DNA of 7,191 bases from Halococcaceae archaeon (GCA_007128515.1 SKXI01000052.1:1-7191); one strand, 5' to 3'; shown: positions 1 to 5,815, numbered from the stretch's first letter. Program-made: numbers and translations. The notes: a model not told the origin generated them from the letters alone.

Positions 1-299
1 CCGAACGTGCTGTCGAAGAAGCCGTTCGTCATCGGGCTCACGAAGCCGACGACCCCGCGGCTGGTCGACTGGAACGGCGTGGCCGTCATCGGGCCGACCG
101 CGTACGCGAGGACGTTCTCCGGGTCGAACGGCCCGGCCTCGGCGGGGACGTGGTCGTGGACGACCTTCGCGGCGAAGCCGTTCCCCCCGAGGAGGTGTCG
201 CGCGTCGTTCGGATCGATCGGTTCTCGCTCGGTCTCGCCGGACGCGAGGTGGACGTGCAGTAACTCGCCGCCGTACGCGGGTGGAAGGTCGTCTGTCAT
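1..299 (-). CDS. Aldehyde ferredoxin oxidoreductase-like protein, N-terminal part (cut by window edge)
   Basis: Reading leftward from the ATG at 299-297, an uninterrupted frame gives 99 residues and then leaves the window. The product begins MTDDLPPAYGGELLHVHL and continues with LLGGNGFAAKVVHDHVP (about 36-52), DPENVLAYAVGPMTATP (about 59-75) and SPMTNGFFDS (about 88-97). These match the order of the N-terminal AOR domain: GG.L.VDL, LGGRG.AAKLLYDE, P.N.L.FATGPLTGT, SPLTG...DS. Family members bind a tungsten- or molybdenum-bispyranopterin and a 4Fe-4S cluster and oxidise aldehydes with ferredoxin as acceptor. The cluster cysteines lie further downstream and cannot be checked. The gene is divergent from the oxidoreductase pair, with 131 bp between the start codons. 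No Shine-Dalgarno precedes the ATG, so a leaderless transcript is likely. The family is fairly sure; the substrate is unknown. Confidence 0.85.
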   Translation of the reverse strand, partial: MTDDLPPAYGGELLHVHLASGETEREPIDPNDARHLLGGNGFAAKVVHDHVPAEAGPFDPENVLAYAVGPMTATPFQSTSRGVVGFVSPMTNGFFDSTF

Positions 300-320
300 G
301 CGCACACACACGGTGGTACG

Positions 321-330
321 CATCAACAAG
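321..330 (-). promoter_or_regulatory. Weak candidate promoter for the AOR-like gene
   Basis: On the minus strand the sequence ACCAAACCTTGTTGATG lies about 26 bp before the ATG at 299. The spacing and the A/C-rich block before it suit an archaeal BRE plus TATA element, but the TATA core is poor. This is inferred mainly from position. Confidence 0.3.
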
Positions 331-399
331 GTTTGGTTCCCCGAAGCTCCCGTCGAGGCGGCGGCGTCTCTGCGATCACACCCCTCAGTCACACAAACG

Positions 400-406
400 T
401 TTATTA
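400..406 (+). promoter_or_regulatory. TATA box of the oxidoreductase pair
   Basis: TTTATTA, preceded by ACACAAACG (BRE-like), has its centre about 28 bp before the ATG at 431. That puts the predicted transcription start at or within a few bases of the start codon, so the mRNA is probably leaderless. It also supports 431 as the start over the in-frame ATG at 281. Confidence 0.7.
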
Positions 407-430
407 GTACGATCGGGTCTGGTTCTCCCC

Positions 431-1393
431 ATGCGAGTCGGGATAGCGGGAGCCGGGTTCATCGCCGAGACGCACCTGATCGAGTACGCCGGGATGGACG
501 TCGACGTCGTCGGGGTCGCCTCGCCGAGCGGCCCGGACGGCGTTATCGAGAAGTACGCTCACGACGCGACCGCCTACACGGACGTCGCGACGATGTGCGT
601 GGGGGAGGACCTCGACTACCTCGACGTCTGCACACCGACACACACCCACCTCGATGCGGTCAGGACGGCGGCCGGGGCGGGCGTCGGCGTGTTCCTCGAG
701 AAGCCCATCGCGGGGAGTCTGAACGAGGCTCACGCGATCGCGGAGGCGGTCGAAGAGGGAGGAGTACCGTTCATGGTCGGCCACGTCGTCCGGTTCCAGC
801 CCGACTACGTCACGGCCGCGAGCCTCGAGATCGGCCACCCGGGGGTCGCCCGGGCGCGGCGGCTCTCCCCGTTTCCCGACTGGGGCTCCGACGACTGGTT
901 CGCCGACCGCGAGAAGAGCGGTGGGATCTTCGTCGACCTGGCGATCCACGACCTCGATTACCTCCGGTGGTGCTGGGGCGAGGTCGAACGGGTGTTCGCA
1001 CGCCGGCACCGCGAGCCCCACGTCGAACACGGTTTCGTCGTCCTCCGGTTCGAGAACGGAGCCGTCGGATACGTCGAGGCATCGTGGGCACAGCCCGAGA
1101 GCCGGCCGTTCACCAGCGAACTCGAACTGGCCGGCGACGACGGGTTGGTCGAGCTCTCGACCGACGACGAGGCGCCGTACCGCGAGTGGACAGAGGGCGG
1201 CGCGACCGTCGAGAGCCCGCACGCGAAGGGGGGCTACCGGCGCGAGCTGGAACACTTCGTCTCGTGCGTCGAATCCGGCCAAGAGCCGGACGTCGGGGTC
1301 ACTGAGGCGATCGAATCACTACGACTCGGGATCGCGGCCGAGCGATCCGCCGACCGCAACGAGCCGGTCACCGTGAGGGAGGTGGTCGTGTGA
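431..1393 (+). CDS. Gfo/Idh/MocA-family oxidoreductase (first of pair)
   Basis: The 320-residue product has a typical length for this NAD(P)-dependent sugar or inositol dehydrogenase family. The N-terminal Rossmann fold opens with MRVGIAGAGFIAETHL (GxGxxA-like glycines at 5-9). CTPTHTH (67-73) and the signature EKP (90-92) follow. The C-terminal alpha/beta domain carries GGIFVDLAIHDLDYLRW (164-180), where D169, H173 and D174 are the expected catalytic and substrate-side residues. The first residues of the fold coincide with ATG 431, and a TATA box sits at leaderless spacing before it; an ATG at 281 in the same frame would add 50 residues unlike the family. The stop overlaps the next gene's GTG by 4 bp (GTGA), so the two are co-transcribed and probably coupled in translation. 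The substrate cannot be told. Confidence 0.92.
   Translation: MRVGIAGAGFIAETHLIEYAGMDVDVVGVASPSGPDGVIEKYAHDATAYTDVATMCVGEDLDYLDVCTPTHTHLDAVRTAAGAGVGVFLEKPIAGSLNEAHAIAEAVEEGGVPFMVGHVVRFQPDYVTAASLEIGHPGVARARRLSPFPDWGSDDWFADREKSGGIFVDLAIHDLDYLRWCWGEVERVFARRHREPHVEHGFVVLRFENGAVGYVEASWAQPESRPFTSELELAGDDGLVELSTDDEAPYREWTEGGATVESPHAKGGYRRELEHFVSCVESGQEPDVGVTEAIESLRLGIAAERSADRNEPVTVREVVV
1378..1384 (+). promoter_or_regulatory. Shine-Dalgarno site for the second oxidoreductase
   Basis: GGAGGTG, complementary to the 16S rRNA 3' end, lies 5 nt before the GTG at 1390 and inside the end of the upstream gene. It fixes GTG 1390 as the start and suggests that translation initiates internally on a bicistronic mRNA. 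Confidence 0.75.
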
Positions 1394-2382
1394 GCCTCGA
1401 CGTTGGTATCCTCTCTGCGGCACACGTCCACACCGACGGGTACGCCACACAGCTAGCGGATCGGGTGGACGTCACCTTCGTCGGTGTCACCGACGAGGAC
1501 GGAGAGCGCGGGCGGGCGTGTGCCGATCGGCACGGGACAGAGTACGTCGCGGACGCCGACGCGTTGCTCGGCCGGCTCGACGCGGCTGTGATCTGCGCGC
1601 CGAACGCCGATCACCGAGCGTGGGTCGAACGGGCGAGCGCCGCGGGCGTGAGCGTGCTTTGCGAGAAGCCGCTCGCGCCGACCCTCGACGAGGCCCGGGC
1701 GATCGTAGAGATCTGGGAGAGCGCAGGTACCGAGATCGGTGTCGCGATGCCCTTGCGCTTCAGCGAGCCCGCGAGGCGGGCGAAGCGGGCGCTCGAGGAT
1801 GGCGAGATCGGTTCCGTTCGAGCGATCTCCGGGACGAACCGGGGGAAGATGCCGGGCGGATGGTTCGCCGATAGTGAAAAAGCCGGCGGCGGCGCGGCCA
1901 TGGACCACACCGTCCATATCGTCGACCTGGTCTCCCATCTCACTGGCGAGGCGGTCGCGGAGGTGTATGCCGAGCTGGACACCCGCTTTCACGATATCCC
2001 CGTCGACGACGTGAACGTCCTCTCGATGGAGCTAACCGATGGAACGCCGTTCCTGCTCGACGGCTCGTGGAGCATACCCGAGACCTGGCATACCTGGGGC
2101 GACGCGACCGTCGAACTCCTCGGCGAGGACGGAACGCTCGCAGTCGACTCGACGGACCAGTCGGTCGTCCACACGGTCGCTTCGGGTCCTGACGCCGGCG
2201 TCCGCACGGTCTCGCACGCGACGAACACGTCGGCGGCCCTGATCGCCGACTTCGTCGAGAGCGTCCGCGAGGGTCGCGACCCGATGACGACGCCCGACGA
2301 GGGGTTGAAAGCGGTGGCGGTCGTCGAGGCGGCGTACGAGTCCGCAGAACGGGGCGAGCCGATCGCCGTCCAGTACCGATAG
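1390..2382 (+). CDS. Gfo/Idh/MocA-family oxidoreductase (second of pair)
   Basis: The 330-residue product starts at a GTG with a strong ribosome site. The N-terminus reads LDVGILSAAHVHTDGYA (3-19). The usual GxGxxG/A nucleotide loop is replaced by a GILSxAHxH form, which I associate with a divergent subgroup of this family. The rest is typical: ICAPNADH (68-75), CEKPLAPTLDEA (91-102), LRFSEPARRAK (122-132) and GGGAAMDHTVHIVDLV (166-181), with D172 and H176 in the D-x3-H catalytic arrangement. It is not a recent tandem copy of its upstream neighbour: the resemblance is confined to family motifs. The pair may act on the same sugar derivative at different positions, or form a mixed oligomer; both are inferences. 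An inverted-repeat copy begins at its stop codon. Confidence 0.9.
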   Translation: MSLDVGILSAAHVHTDGYATQLADRVDVTFVGVTDEDGERGRACADRHGTEYVADADALLGRLDAAVICAPNADHRAWVERASAAGVSVLCEKPLAPTLDEARAIVEIWESAGTEIGVAMPLRFSEPARRAKRALEDGEIGSVRAISGTNRGKMPGGWFADSEKAGGGAAMDHTVHIVDLVSHLTGEAVAEVYAELDTRFHDIPVDDVNVLSMELTDGTPFLLDGSWSIPETWHTWGDATVELLGEDGTLAVDSTDQSVVHTVASGPDAGVRTVSHATNTSAALIADFVESVREGRDPMTTPDEGLKAVAVVEAAYESAERGEPIAVQYR

Positions 2383-2466
2383 GGACCATCGGAGCCGATC
2401 GTCTCTCTCGGAACACCACCGGCGTCGGTCGATTCGCGGTCGAGGGACGACGCGTTTCTCCGACGA
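2382..2466 (+). repeat. Left arm of an inverted repeat flanking the deacetylase gene
   Basis: Bases 2387-2412 are the exact reverse complement of 3508-3533, and 2414-2461 that of 3454-3501. Between these blocks the right arm is 5 nt longer. A few more bases match at both ends, with single mismatches at 2386 and 2462. The arm fills almost the whole gap between the oxidoreductase stop and the deacetylase stop (2470). No coding sense was found in it. Confidence 0.95.
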
Positions 2467-2469
2467 CCC

Positions 2470-3294
2470 CTATCGGAGCGACGAGAGTTCCGCCTCCACC
2501 TCGGGCGAGAGGTCGGAGCCGTACTCCGAGACCTCGAACGCCTCGACGTACTCGATCTCGCGGCCCCGGGACTCGCCGAACCGCTCGATCAGCCGGTCGC
2601 GGAACCGATCGGCGGCCCCGCGCATCTCCCGCAGTCCGGGTATCGGATCGGTCTCGAGCCACTCGCGTCTCGCCTCCGGGTCGTTCGGGACCGACTCGAG
2701 GTCGCCCTTGTTGTACGGGAGCCACTCGTACATCTGTGATTCGTGGCAGTCGAGCATGTCGTACTTCCGGGTGAGCGCTCCCTCCCCGACCGGGACGAAC
2801 AGCTCCGGGTCGAAGGGATAGGGGCGTTCGAACGTGTCGAGGAGTGAGGCGAACGTCGGGTTCGTCTCCAGGGGCGGCGTCTCGGGACAGACGTTCGGAA
2901 CGGTCACCGTGTAGGCCGCGTCGCGGACGAGCTGTGCGGTGTAGCGGTGGTCGGGGTGGTAGTCGTTCGTCCGGTGGGTGAAGACGACGTCGGGGCCGAC
3001 CTCCCGGATCAGCCGGATGAGCTCCTCCCGACGCTCCAGGGTCGGCCGCAGTCGGCCGTCGGGGGTGTCGAGCACACGATAGCCGATCCCGGCTACCTCC
3101 GCGGCGGCGGCGACCTCCTCCCGCCGCCTCGCTACCAGGCCGTCGCCGTGGTCCTCGTGGTGACCGCCCCTCCCGTCGGTCATCGAGACGAAACGTACGT
3201 CGTGACCGGCGGCCGCGCTCGCACAGGCGAGTCCACCGGCCCGGATGTCCGGATCGTCCGGGTGCGCACCGATCACGAGCAGTCCGAGTGACAT
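2470..3294 (-). CDS. PIG-L/LmbE-family zinc N-deacetylase
   Basis: The 274-residue product begins MSLGLLVIGAHPDDPD. AHPDD (10-14) is the metal-binding signature: H11 and D14 are expected zinc ligands and D13 the general base. The third ligand motif is HPDHRYT (113-119, H116), as in MshB-type enzymes. VSMTDGRGG (36-44), DTPDGRL (76-82) and the DVVFTHRTND stretch (102-111) also fit. The family removes the acetyl group from N-acetylglucosamine-type sugars or sugar conjugates. The acidic residue after AHPDDx is usually Glu; here it is D16. ATG 3294 is chosen because the fold begins at once; the open frame to 3540 upstream has no family resemblance. No Shine-Dalgarno is seen. The gene opposes its sugar-gene neighbours and sits inside an inverted repeat. 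The substrate is unknown. Confidence 0.9.
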   Translation of the reverse strand: MSLGLLVIGAHPDDPDIRAGGLACASAAAGHDVRFVSMTDGRGGHHEDHGDGLVARRREEVAAAAEVAGIGYRVLDTPDGRLRPTLERREELIRLIREVGPDVVFTHRTNDYHPDHRYTAQLVRDAAYTVTVPNVCPETPPLETNPTFASLLDTFERPYPFDPELFVPVGEGALTRKYDMLDCHESQMYEWLPYNKGDLESVPNDPEARREWLETDPIPGLREMRGAADRFRDRLIERFGESRGREIEYVEAFEVSEYGSDLSPEVEAELSSLR

Positions 3295-3448
3295 AGCTAC
3301 GCGAGCGCATCCGGGCGGTGAAAGCGTTCTGATCGTCCGAACGGCGTGGCCACCTCCAGAGCGATATCGCCGACCATCTCTCACCCCGCAGACCGACGGG
3401 AGGCCCTCGGCGGAGCGGCCGGCGTGCCGAACAGGGATGCCACAAAGA

Positions 3449-3538
3449 TCGTGGGAGAAACGCGTCGTCCCTCGACCGCGAATCGACCGACGCCGGTGGT
3501 GCGTCCGTCCGAGAGAGACGATCGGCTCCGATGATCCC
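3449..3538 (-). repeat. Right arm of the inverted repeat flanking the deacetylase gene
   Basis: Reverse complement of 2382-2466, with exact blocks of 48 and 26 bp, a 5-nt insertion around 3502-3507 (a GGAC tandem) and about three mismatches. Outside the arms (2375-2381 versus 3539-3545) no clear target-site duplication is visible. Confidence 0.95.
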
Positions 3539-3599
3539 AATGAAGTGAGGGGTATCCTGGGGCGTGCTCACCTCGGCCTGTACCGTGGTCTCGTGAGCG

Positions 3600-3629
3600 A
3601 CGACGCGTATGGTCGAAACACCGCGTCGT
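3600..3629. repeat. Hairpin or dyad upstream of the epimerase gene
   Basis: ACGACGCG (3600-3607) pairs perfectly with CGCGTCGT (3622-3629) across a 14-nt loop. It lies 41 bp before the epimerase ATG, just upstream of where a promoter would sit. It could be an operator or chance in GC-rich DNA. Confidence 0.4.
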
Positions 3630-3656
3630 GGAAACCGAACAGCTATGTTGTGTAGT

Positions 3657-3661
3657 AGGAG
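3657..3661 (+). promoter_or_regulatory. Shine-Dalgarno site for the epimerase
   Basis: AGGAG lies 9 nt before ATG 3671, supporting that start and a leadered mRNA. Further upstream, GAAACCGAACAGCTATG (3631-3647) is a weak BRE/TATA candidate. Its TATA-like part is about 26 bp from the ATG, which would instead give a leaderless message, so the two readings conflict. Confidence 0.5.
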
Positions 3662-3670
3662 AATCGATAT

Positions 3671-4654
3671 ATGCACGCGCTCGGAGATCACGTGCTCGTG
3701 ACGGGCGGCGCCGGGTTCATCGGCTCACACCTCGTGGACCGCCTCCTCGGCGACGGGCACCGTGTGACGGTCGTCGACGACCTCTCGGGTGGCCGCCGCG
3801 AGTGGCTCTCCGAGGACGTAGCCCTCCTCGAGGGAGATCTCACGGATCGGGGAGTCGTCGAGGAGGCGGTCACGGACGACGTCGAGTTCGTCTTCCACCT
3901 CGCCGCCTCGAAACAGGTCAACACCGAGCGGCCACGGGAGCAGTTCGAGCGGAACGGCGAGATGACCTACAACCTCCTCGAACGGATGGACGAGGTCGGG
4001 GTCGGGCGTCTCGCGTTCACCTCCTCGTCGACCGTCTACGGGGAAGCACCCCGACCGACGCCCGAGGACTACGCCCCGCTCCAGCCGATCAGTATCTACG
4101 GCGCGAGCAAACTCGCCGACGAGGGGCTGATCTCTACGTACGCCCACTCACACGGGCTCCAGGCCTGGACGTTCCGGTTCGCGAACATCGTCGGACCGAG
4201 GCTCGAGGGGGCGGTGATCCCCGATTTCGTCGAGAAACTGCGAGCCGACCCCGAGCGGCTCACGGTCCTCGGCGACGGAAGACAGGAGAAGTCGTTCATG
4301 CACGTCTCGGACTGTCTCGACGCGATGGTCCACGCGATCGGCCACACCGACCGGCCGATGAACGTCTACAACCTGGGAACACGAACGACGACGTCGGTCA
4401 CACGGATCGCGGAGCTCGTCGCGGACGTGATGGGTCTGGATCCGGCCTACGAGTACACCGGCGGCGATCGGGGCTGGTCCGGCGACGTCCCCAGGATGTG
4501 TCTCTCGATCGAGCGGCTCGCCGAGATCGGGTACGAGCCCGAACTCTCGAGCGACGAGGCGGTTCGCCGGGCGGCGGAGGAGCTCGTGGAGACGATGCCG
4601 GACGAGCGGACCGCTCGACGGACGACATCGGAACCCCCGGAGACCGACGGCTAG
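3671..4654 (+). CDS. NAD-dependent nucleotide-sugar epimerase/dehydratase (extended SDR)
   Basis: The 327-residue product fits the GalE/WcaG-type extended short-chain dehydrogenase family, which epimerises, dehydrates or reduces UDP-, GDP- or dTDP-bound sugars. It shows the TGGAGFIGSHL nucleotide loop (11-21), VVDDLS (34-39, acidic D36 favouring NAD), EGDLTD (54-59), HLAASKQVN (76-84), SSSTVYG (118-124) and the catalytic YGASK (Y143, K147). RFANIVGPR (169-177), GDGRQEKSFMHVSD (201-214) and YNLGT (233-237) are substrate-side motifs typical of the family. The last 20 or so residues are polar and low-complexity, beyond the fold. The start at 3671 has an AGGAG site and begins right at the fold. 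The context suggests cell-surface glycan or nucleotide-sugar metabolism. The exact reaction cannot be decided; 4-epimerase is a fair guess. Confidence 0.9.
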   Translation: MHALGDHVLVTGGAGFIGSHLVDRLLGDGHRVTVVDDLSGGRREWLSEDVALLEGDLTDRGVVEEAVTDDVEFVFHLAASKQVNTERPREQFERNGEMTYNLLERMDEVGVGRLAFTSSSTVYGEAPRPTPEDYAPLQPISIYGASKLADEGLISTYAHSHGLQAWTFRFANIVGPRLEGAVIPDFVEKLRADPERLTVLGDGRQEKSFMHVSDCLDAMVHAIGHTDRPMNVYNLGTRTTTSVTRIAELVADVMGLDPAYEYTGGDRGWSGDVPRMCLSIERLAEIGYEPELSSDEAVRRAAEELVETMPDERTARRTTSEPPETDG

Positions 4655-4732
4655 TCGGACAGCACGGCCGAGGGTGGCGAACGTCCCGAGAGCCGAGTGG
4701 TGGAGCGGATCCGCCGAACTGGCCCTTGCCGA

Positions 4733-5188
4733 TCAGGTCTCCGCTCGGACGAACGTCACCGGGCAGGGGGCGGTGAGCAACACCTCCTGTGCGGTGGACC
4801 CGAAGACGGCTTTCCCGCTCGGTCGCCGGCGGCGTCCCCCGATGATCACCCGGTCCGCCCCGAGCGTCGTCGCGAGACCGGTGATGCTCTCGGCGCGCTC
4901 GCCGACGACGCCGCGGATCTCGTGATCGACGTCCATCGCGTTCATCGCGCCGACCAGTTCGCGGATCGTCGCGTGACGGTCCGCGACCTCGTCCGGCGTG
5001 GCCTCTTCACTGTCCGAATCGATGTGCAGCTCGTCGAGCACCTCGTCGTACTCCTCTTCGGTGAACACGTGTGCCAGCACCACCGTCGCGTCGGCCGGTG
5101 CCGCCACCTCGATAGCCGCCTCGGCGAGCTGTTCGACACGGCCGGAGTCCTTGGGACCGACGGCGAGCAGGACCGTTTCGAGCGTCAT
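4733..5188 (-). CDS. Universal stress protein (UspA family)
   Basis: The 151-residue single-domain product begins MTLETVLLAVGPKDSGRVEQL. The C-terminal nucleotide-binding segment runs from ADRVIIGGRRR (111-121) to GKAVFGSTAQEVL (125-137) and PCPVTFVR (141-148). The usual GxxGx9GS loop is present as G117, R120, G130 and S131, so the second glycine is replaced by Arg; ATP binding is therefore likely but not certain. Such cytosolic proteins usually act as homodimers in stress responses. A more upstream in-frame ATG at 5212 is rejected because it falls inside the TATA box, and the predicted transcript starts almost at ATG 5188, giving a leaderless mRNA. The gene is convergent with the epimerase (78 bp between stops) and probably monocistronic. 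Confidence 0.92.
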   Translation of the reverse strand: MTLETVLLAVGPKDSGRVEQLAEAAIEVAAPADATVVLAHVFTEEEYDEVLDELHIDSDSEEATPDEVADRHATIRELVGAMNAMDVDHEIRGVVGERAESITGLATTLGADRVIIGGRRRRPSGKAVFGSTAQEVLLTAPCPVTFVRAET

Positions 5189-5210
5189 GCTACCTACGCA
5201 CATCGCGGCC

Positions 5211-5220
5211 ACATAAATAA
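5211..5220 (-). promoter_or_regulatory. TATA box of the universal stress protein gene
   Basis: On the minus strand TTATTTATGT stands out in GC-rich surroundings. Its centre is about 27 bp before ATG 5188, the spacing of a leaderless archaeal promoter. Confidence 0.75.
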
Positions 5221-5366
5221 CCAGCCCGAGATGTCGCCCCGTCGAACGGTCCGGTCGAGGGGGGGTGAACGTCTCGGGAGGGGATCGAGTCGAGGCGGTC
5301 CGGGAACCAACCCGAGGCAGGACCCGGGGTGGCCGTCCCGTACGGACTGCCGTACGTCGTTACTGG

Positions 5367-5394
5367 TCGGACCGGTACCCGCGTTCCGGTCCGA
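5367..5394. repeat. Perfect 9-bp hairpin in the gap upstream of the stress protein gene
   Basis: TCGGACCGG (5367-5375) pairs with CCGGTCCGA (5386-5394) over a 10-nt loop. Two CGTACG palindromes lie just before it (5338-5343 and 5350-5355). No T-run follows on either strand, so it is not a typical terminator. The rest of 5221-5455 shows nothing gene-like. Confidence 0.5.
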
Positions 5395-5458
5395 ACGGGA
5401 AACGGCACCACCGGTCCGCACCACGCCGACCCTACCCGCCGCCGGGACCGATTTATCA

Positions 5459-5536
5459 TACTGTCGGCTGTAAGTCGTTGAAGATTCTCGCCAGTACGGG
5501 GTGGAGAGAATCTCCACATAGTTACAGCCGACAGTA
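5459..5536. mobile_element. MITE-like palindromic element
   Basis: ATACTGTCGGCTGTAA (5458-5473) and its perfect reverse complement TTACAGCCGACAGTAT (5522-5537) enclose a 48-bp core. The core has a second nested inverted repeat, AGATTCTC (5481-5488) with GAGAATCT (5505-5512). If the element is 5459-5536, it is flanked by TCA on both sides (5456-5458 and 5537-5539), a plausible 3-bp target duplication. It is far too short to encode a transposase and is richer in A/T than its surroundings. It would move only with a transposase supplied by a related insertion sequence, which I cannot name. Alternatives are a regulatory stem-loop or a terminator for the small gene beside it. Confidence 0.6.
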
Positions 5537-5698
5537 TCACGAGTGCAGCGAATCCGGGTTCGAACCGCACCGGTACAACCGGTCGATGTCGTACTCGTCT
5601 CTCAGGTGCGCGTAACACAGGCCGTAGAACTCGCCGCTGACTTCGACCTGGGGGGAGTCACACCGGTCACAGGGCGGATGAATAGAACGGGCAGTCAT
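5537..5698 (-). CDS. Small Cys-rich (zinc-finger-like) protein, 53 residues
   Basis: Reading leftward from ATG 5698-5696, a short frame ends at TGA (5539-5537). The product starts MTARSIHPPCDRCDSP, with a C10-x2-C13 knuckle, then continues GEFYGLCYAHLRDEY (22-36) with C28 and H31, and ends near RCGSNP (C44). A CxxC followed by C-x2-H is a reasonable single zinc site. The sequence is acidic and protein-like, not the Arg/Pro/Ser-rich output of shadow frames, and resembles the many tiny zinc-finger proteins of haloarchaea. A role cannot be given. No Shine-Dalgarno or clear TATA box is seen upstream. The stop codon coincides with the edge of the MITE-like element, but the sequence beyond the element would also give TGA TAA, so the protein is probably not truncated. 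Confidence 0.65.
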   Translation of the reverse strand: MTARSIHPPCDRCDSPQVEVSGEFYGLCYAHLRDEYDIDRLYRCGSNPDSLHS

Positions 5699-5789
5699 TG
5701 GGTAGTCGAACACCCACCGACGGTTCCGTCTACGCCCTGCGTGGGAAGCGTGGGAACCGGCGAGGGAGGTGAGCTCCTCTCAACCGAAT

Positions 5790-5815
5790 CCACCGACGTC
5801 TCCCCGTCGGGGTGG
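5790..5815. repeat. Imperfect hairpin in the gap before the HTH regulator
   Basis: CCACCGACG (5790-5798) pairs with CGTCGGGGTGG (5805-5815), leaving unpaired G in the right arm, over a 6-nt loop. It lies more than 110 bp before the regulator's start. The surrounding gap (5699-5928) has no gene I can support on either strand. Confidence 0.35.

Larger units (their letters stand above)
3295..3670. other. Divergent intergenic region between deacetylase and epimerase
   Basis: This 376-bp stretch holds no convincing gene on either strand. It contains possible weak deacetylase promoter bases (CGCTTTCA on the minus strand, about 3318-3325), the right arm of the inverted repeat (3449-3538), an 8-bp hairpin (3600-3629) and the ribosome site of the epimerase. 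The part at 3295-3448 shows nothing else I can name. Confidence 0.6.

Noticed and set aside
302..310. Short CA repeat before the AOR-like start codon
   Set aside because: About four to five dinucleotide units only, too short to suggest slippage-based variation.
7..1305. Long plus-strand open frame of 432 codons over the AOR-like gene and first oxidoreductase
   Set aside because: Its product is Arg/Pro-rich with no family resemblance, while other frames encode clear protein families over the same bases. It is a shadow of high GC content.
1940..3691. Minus-strand open frame of 583 codons
   Set aside because: Mostly low-complexity Arg/Ser/Pro sequence overlapping the deacetylase and second oxidoreductase in other frames. 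The open length is explained by GC-rich DNA.
3628..4776. Plus-strand open frame of 382 codons over the epimerase
   Set aside because: Arg/Gly-rich shadow; the epimerase frame carries all the motifs.
5557..5566. GGTTCGAACC resembling a tRNA T-loop
   Set aside because: No acceptor stem, anticodon arm or D-arm can be folded around it, and it lies within the small Cys-rich gene.
5765..5772. Perfect Shine-Dalgarno sequence GGAGGTGA on the plus strand
   Set aside because: No ATG, GTG or TTG follows at a usable distance, so it is probably chance.
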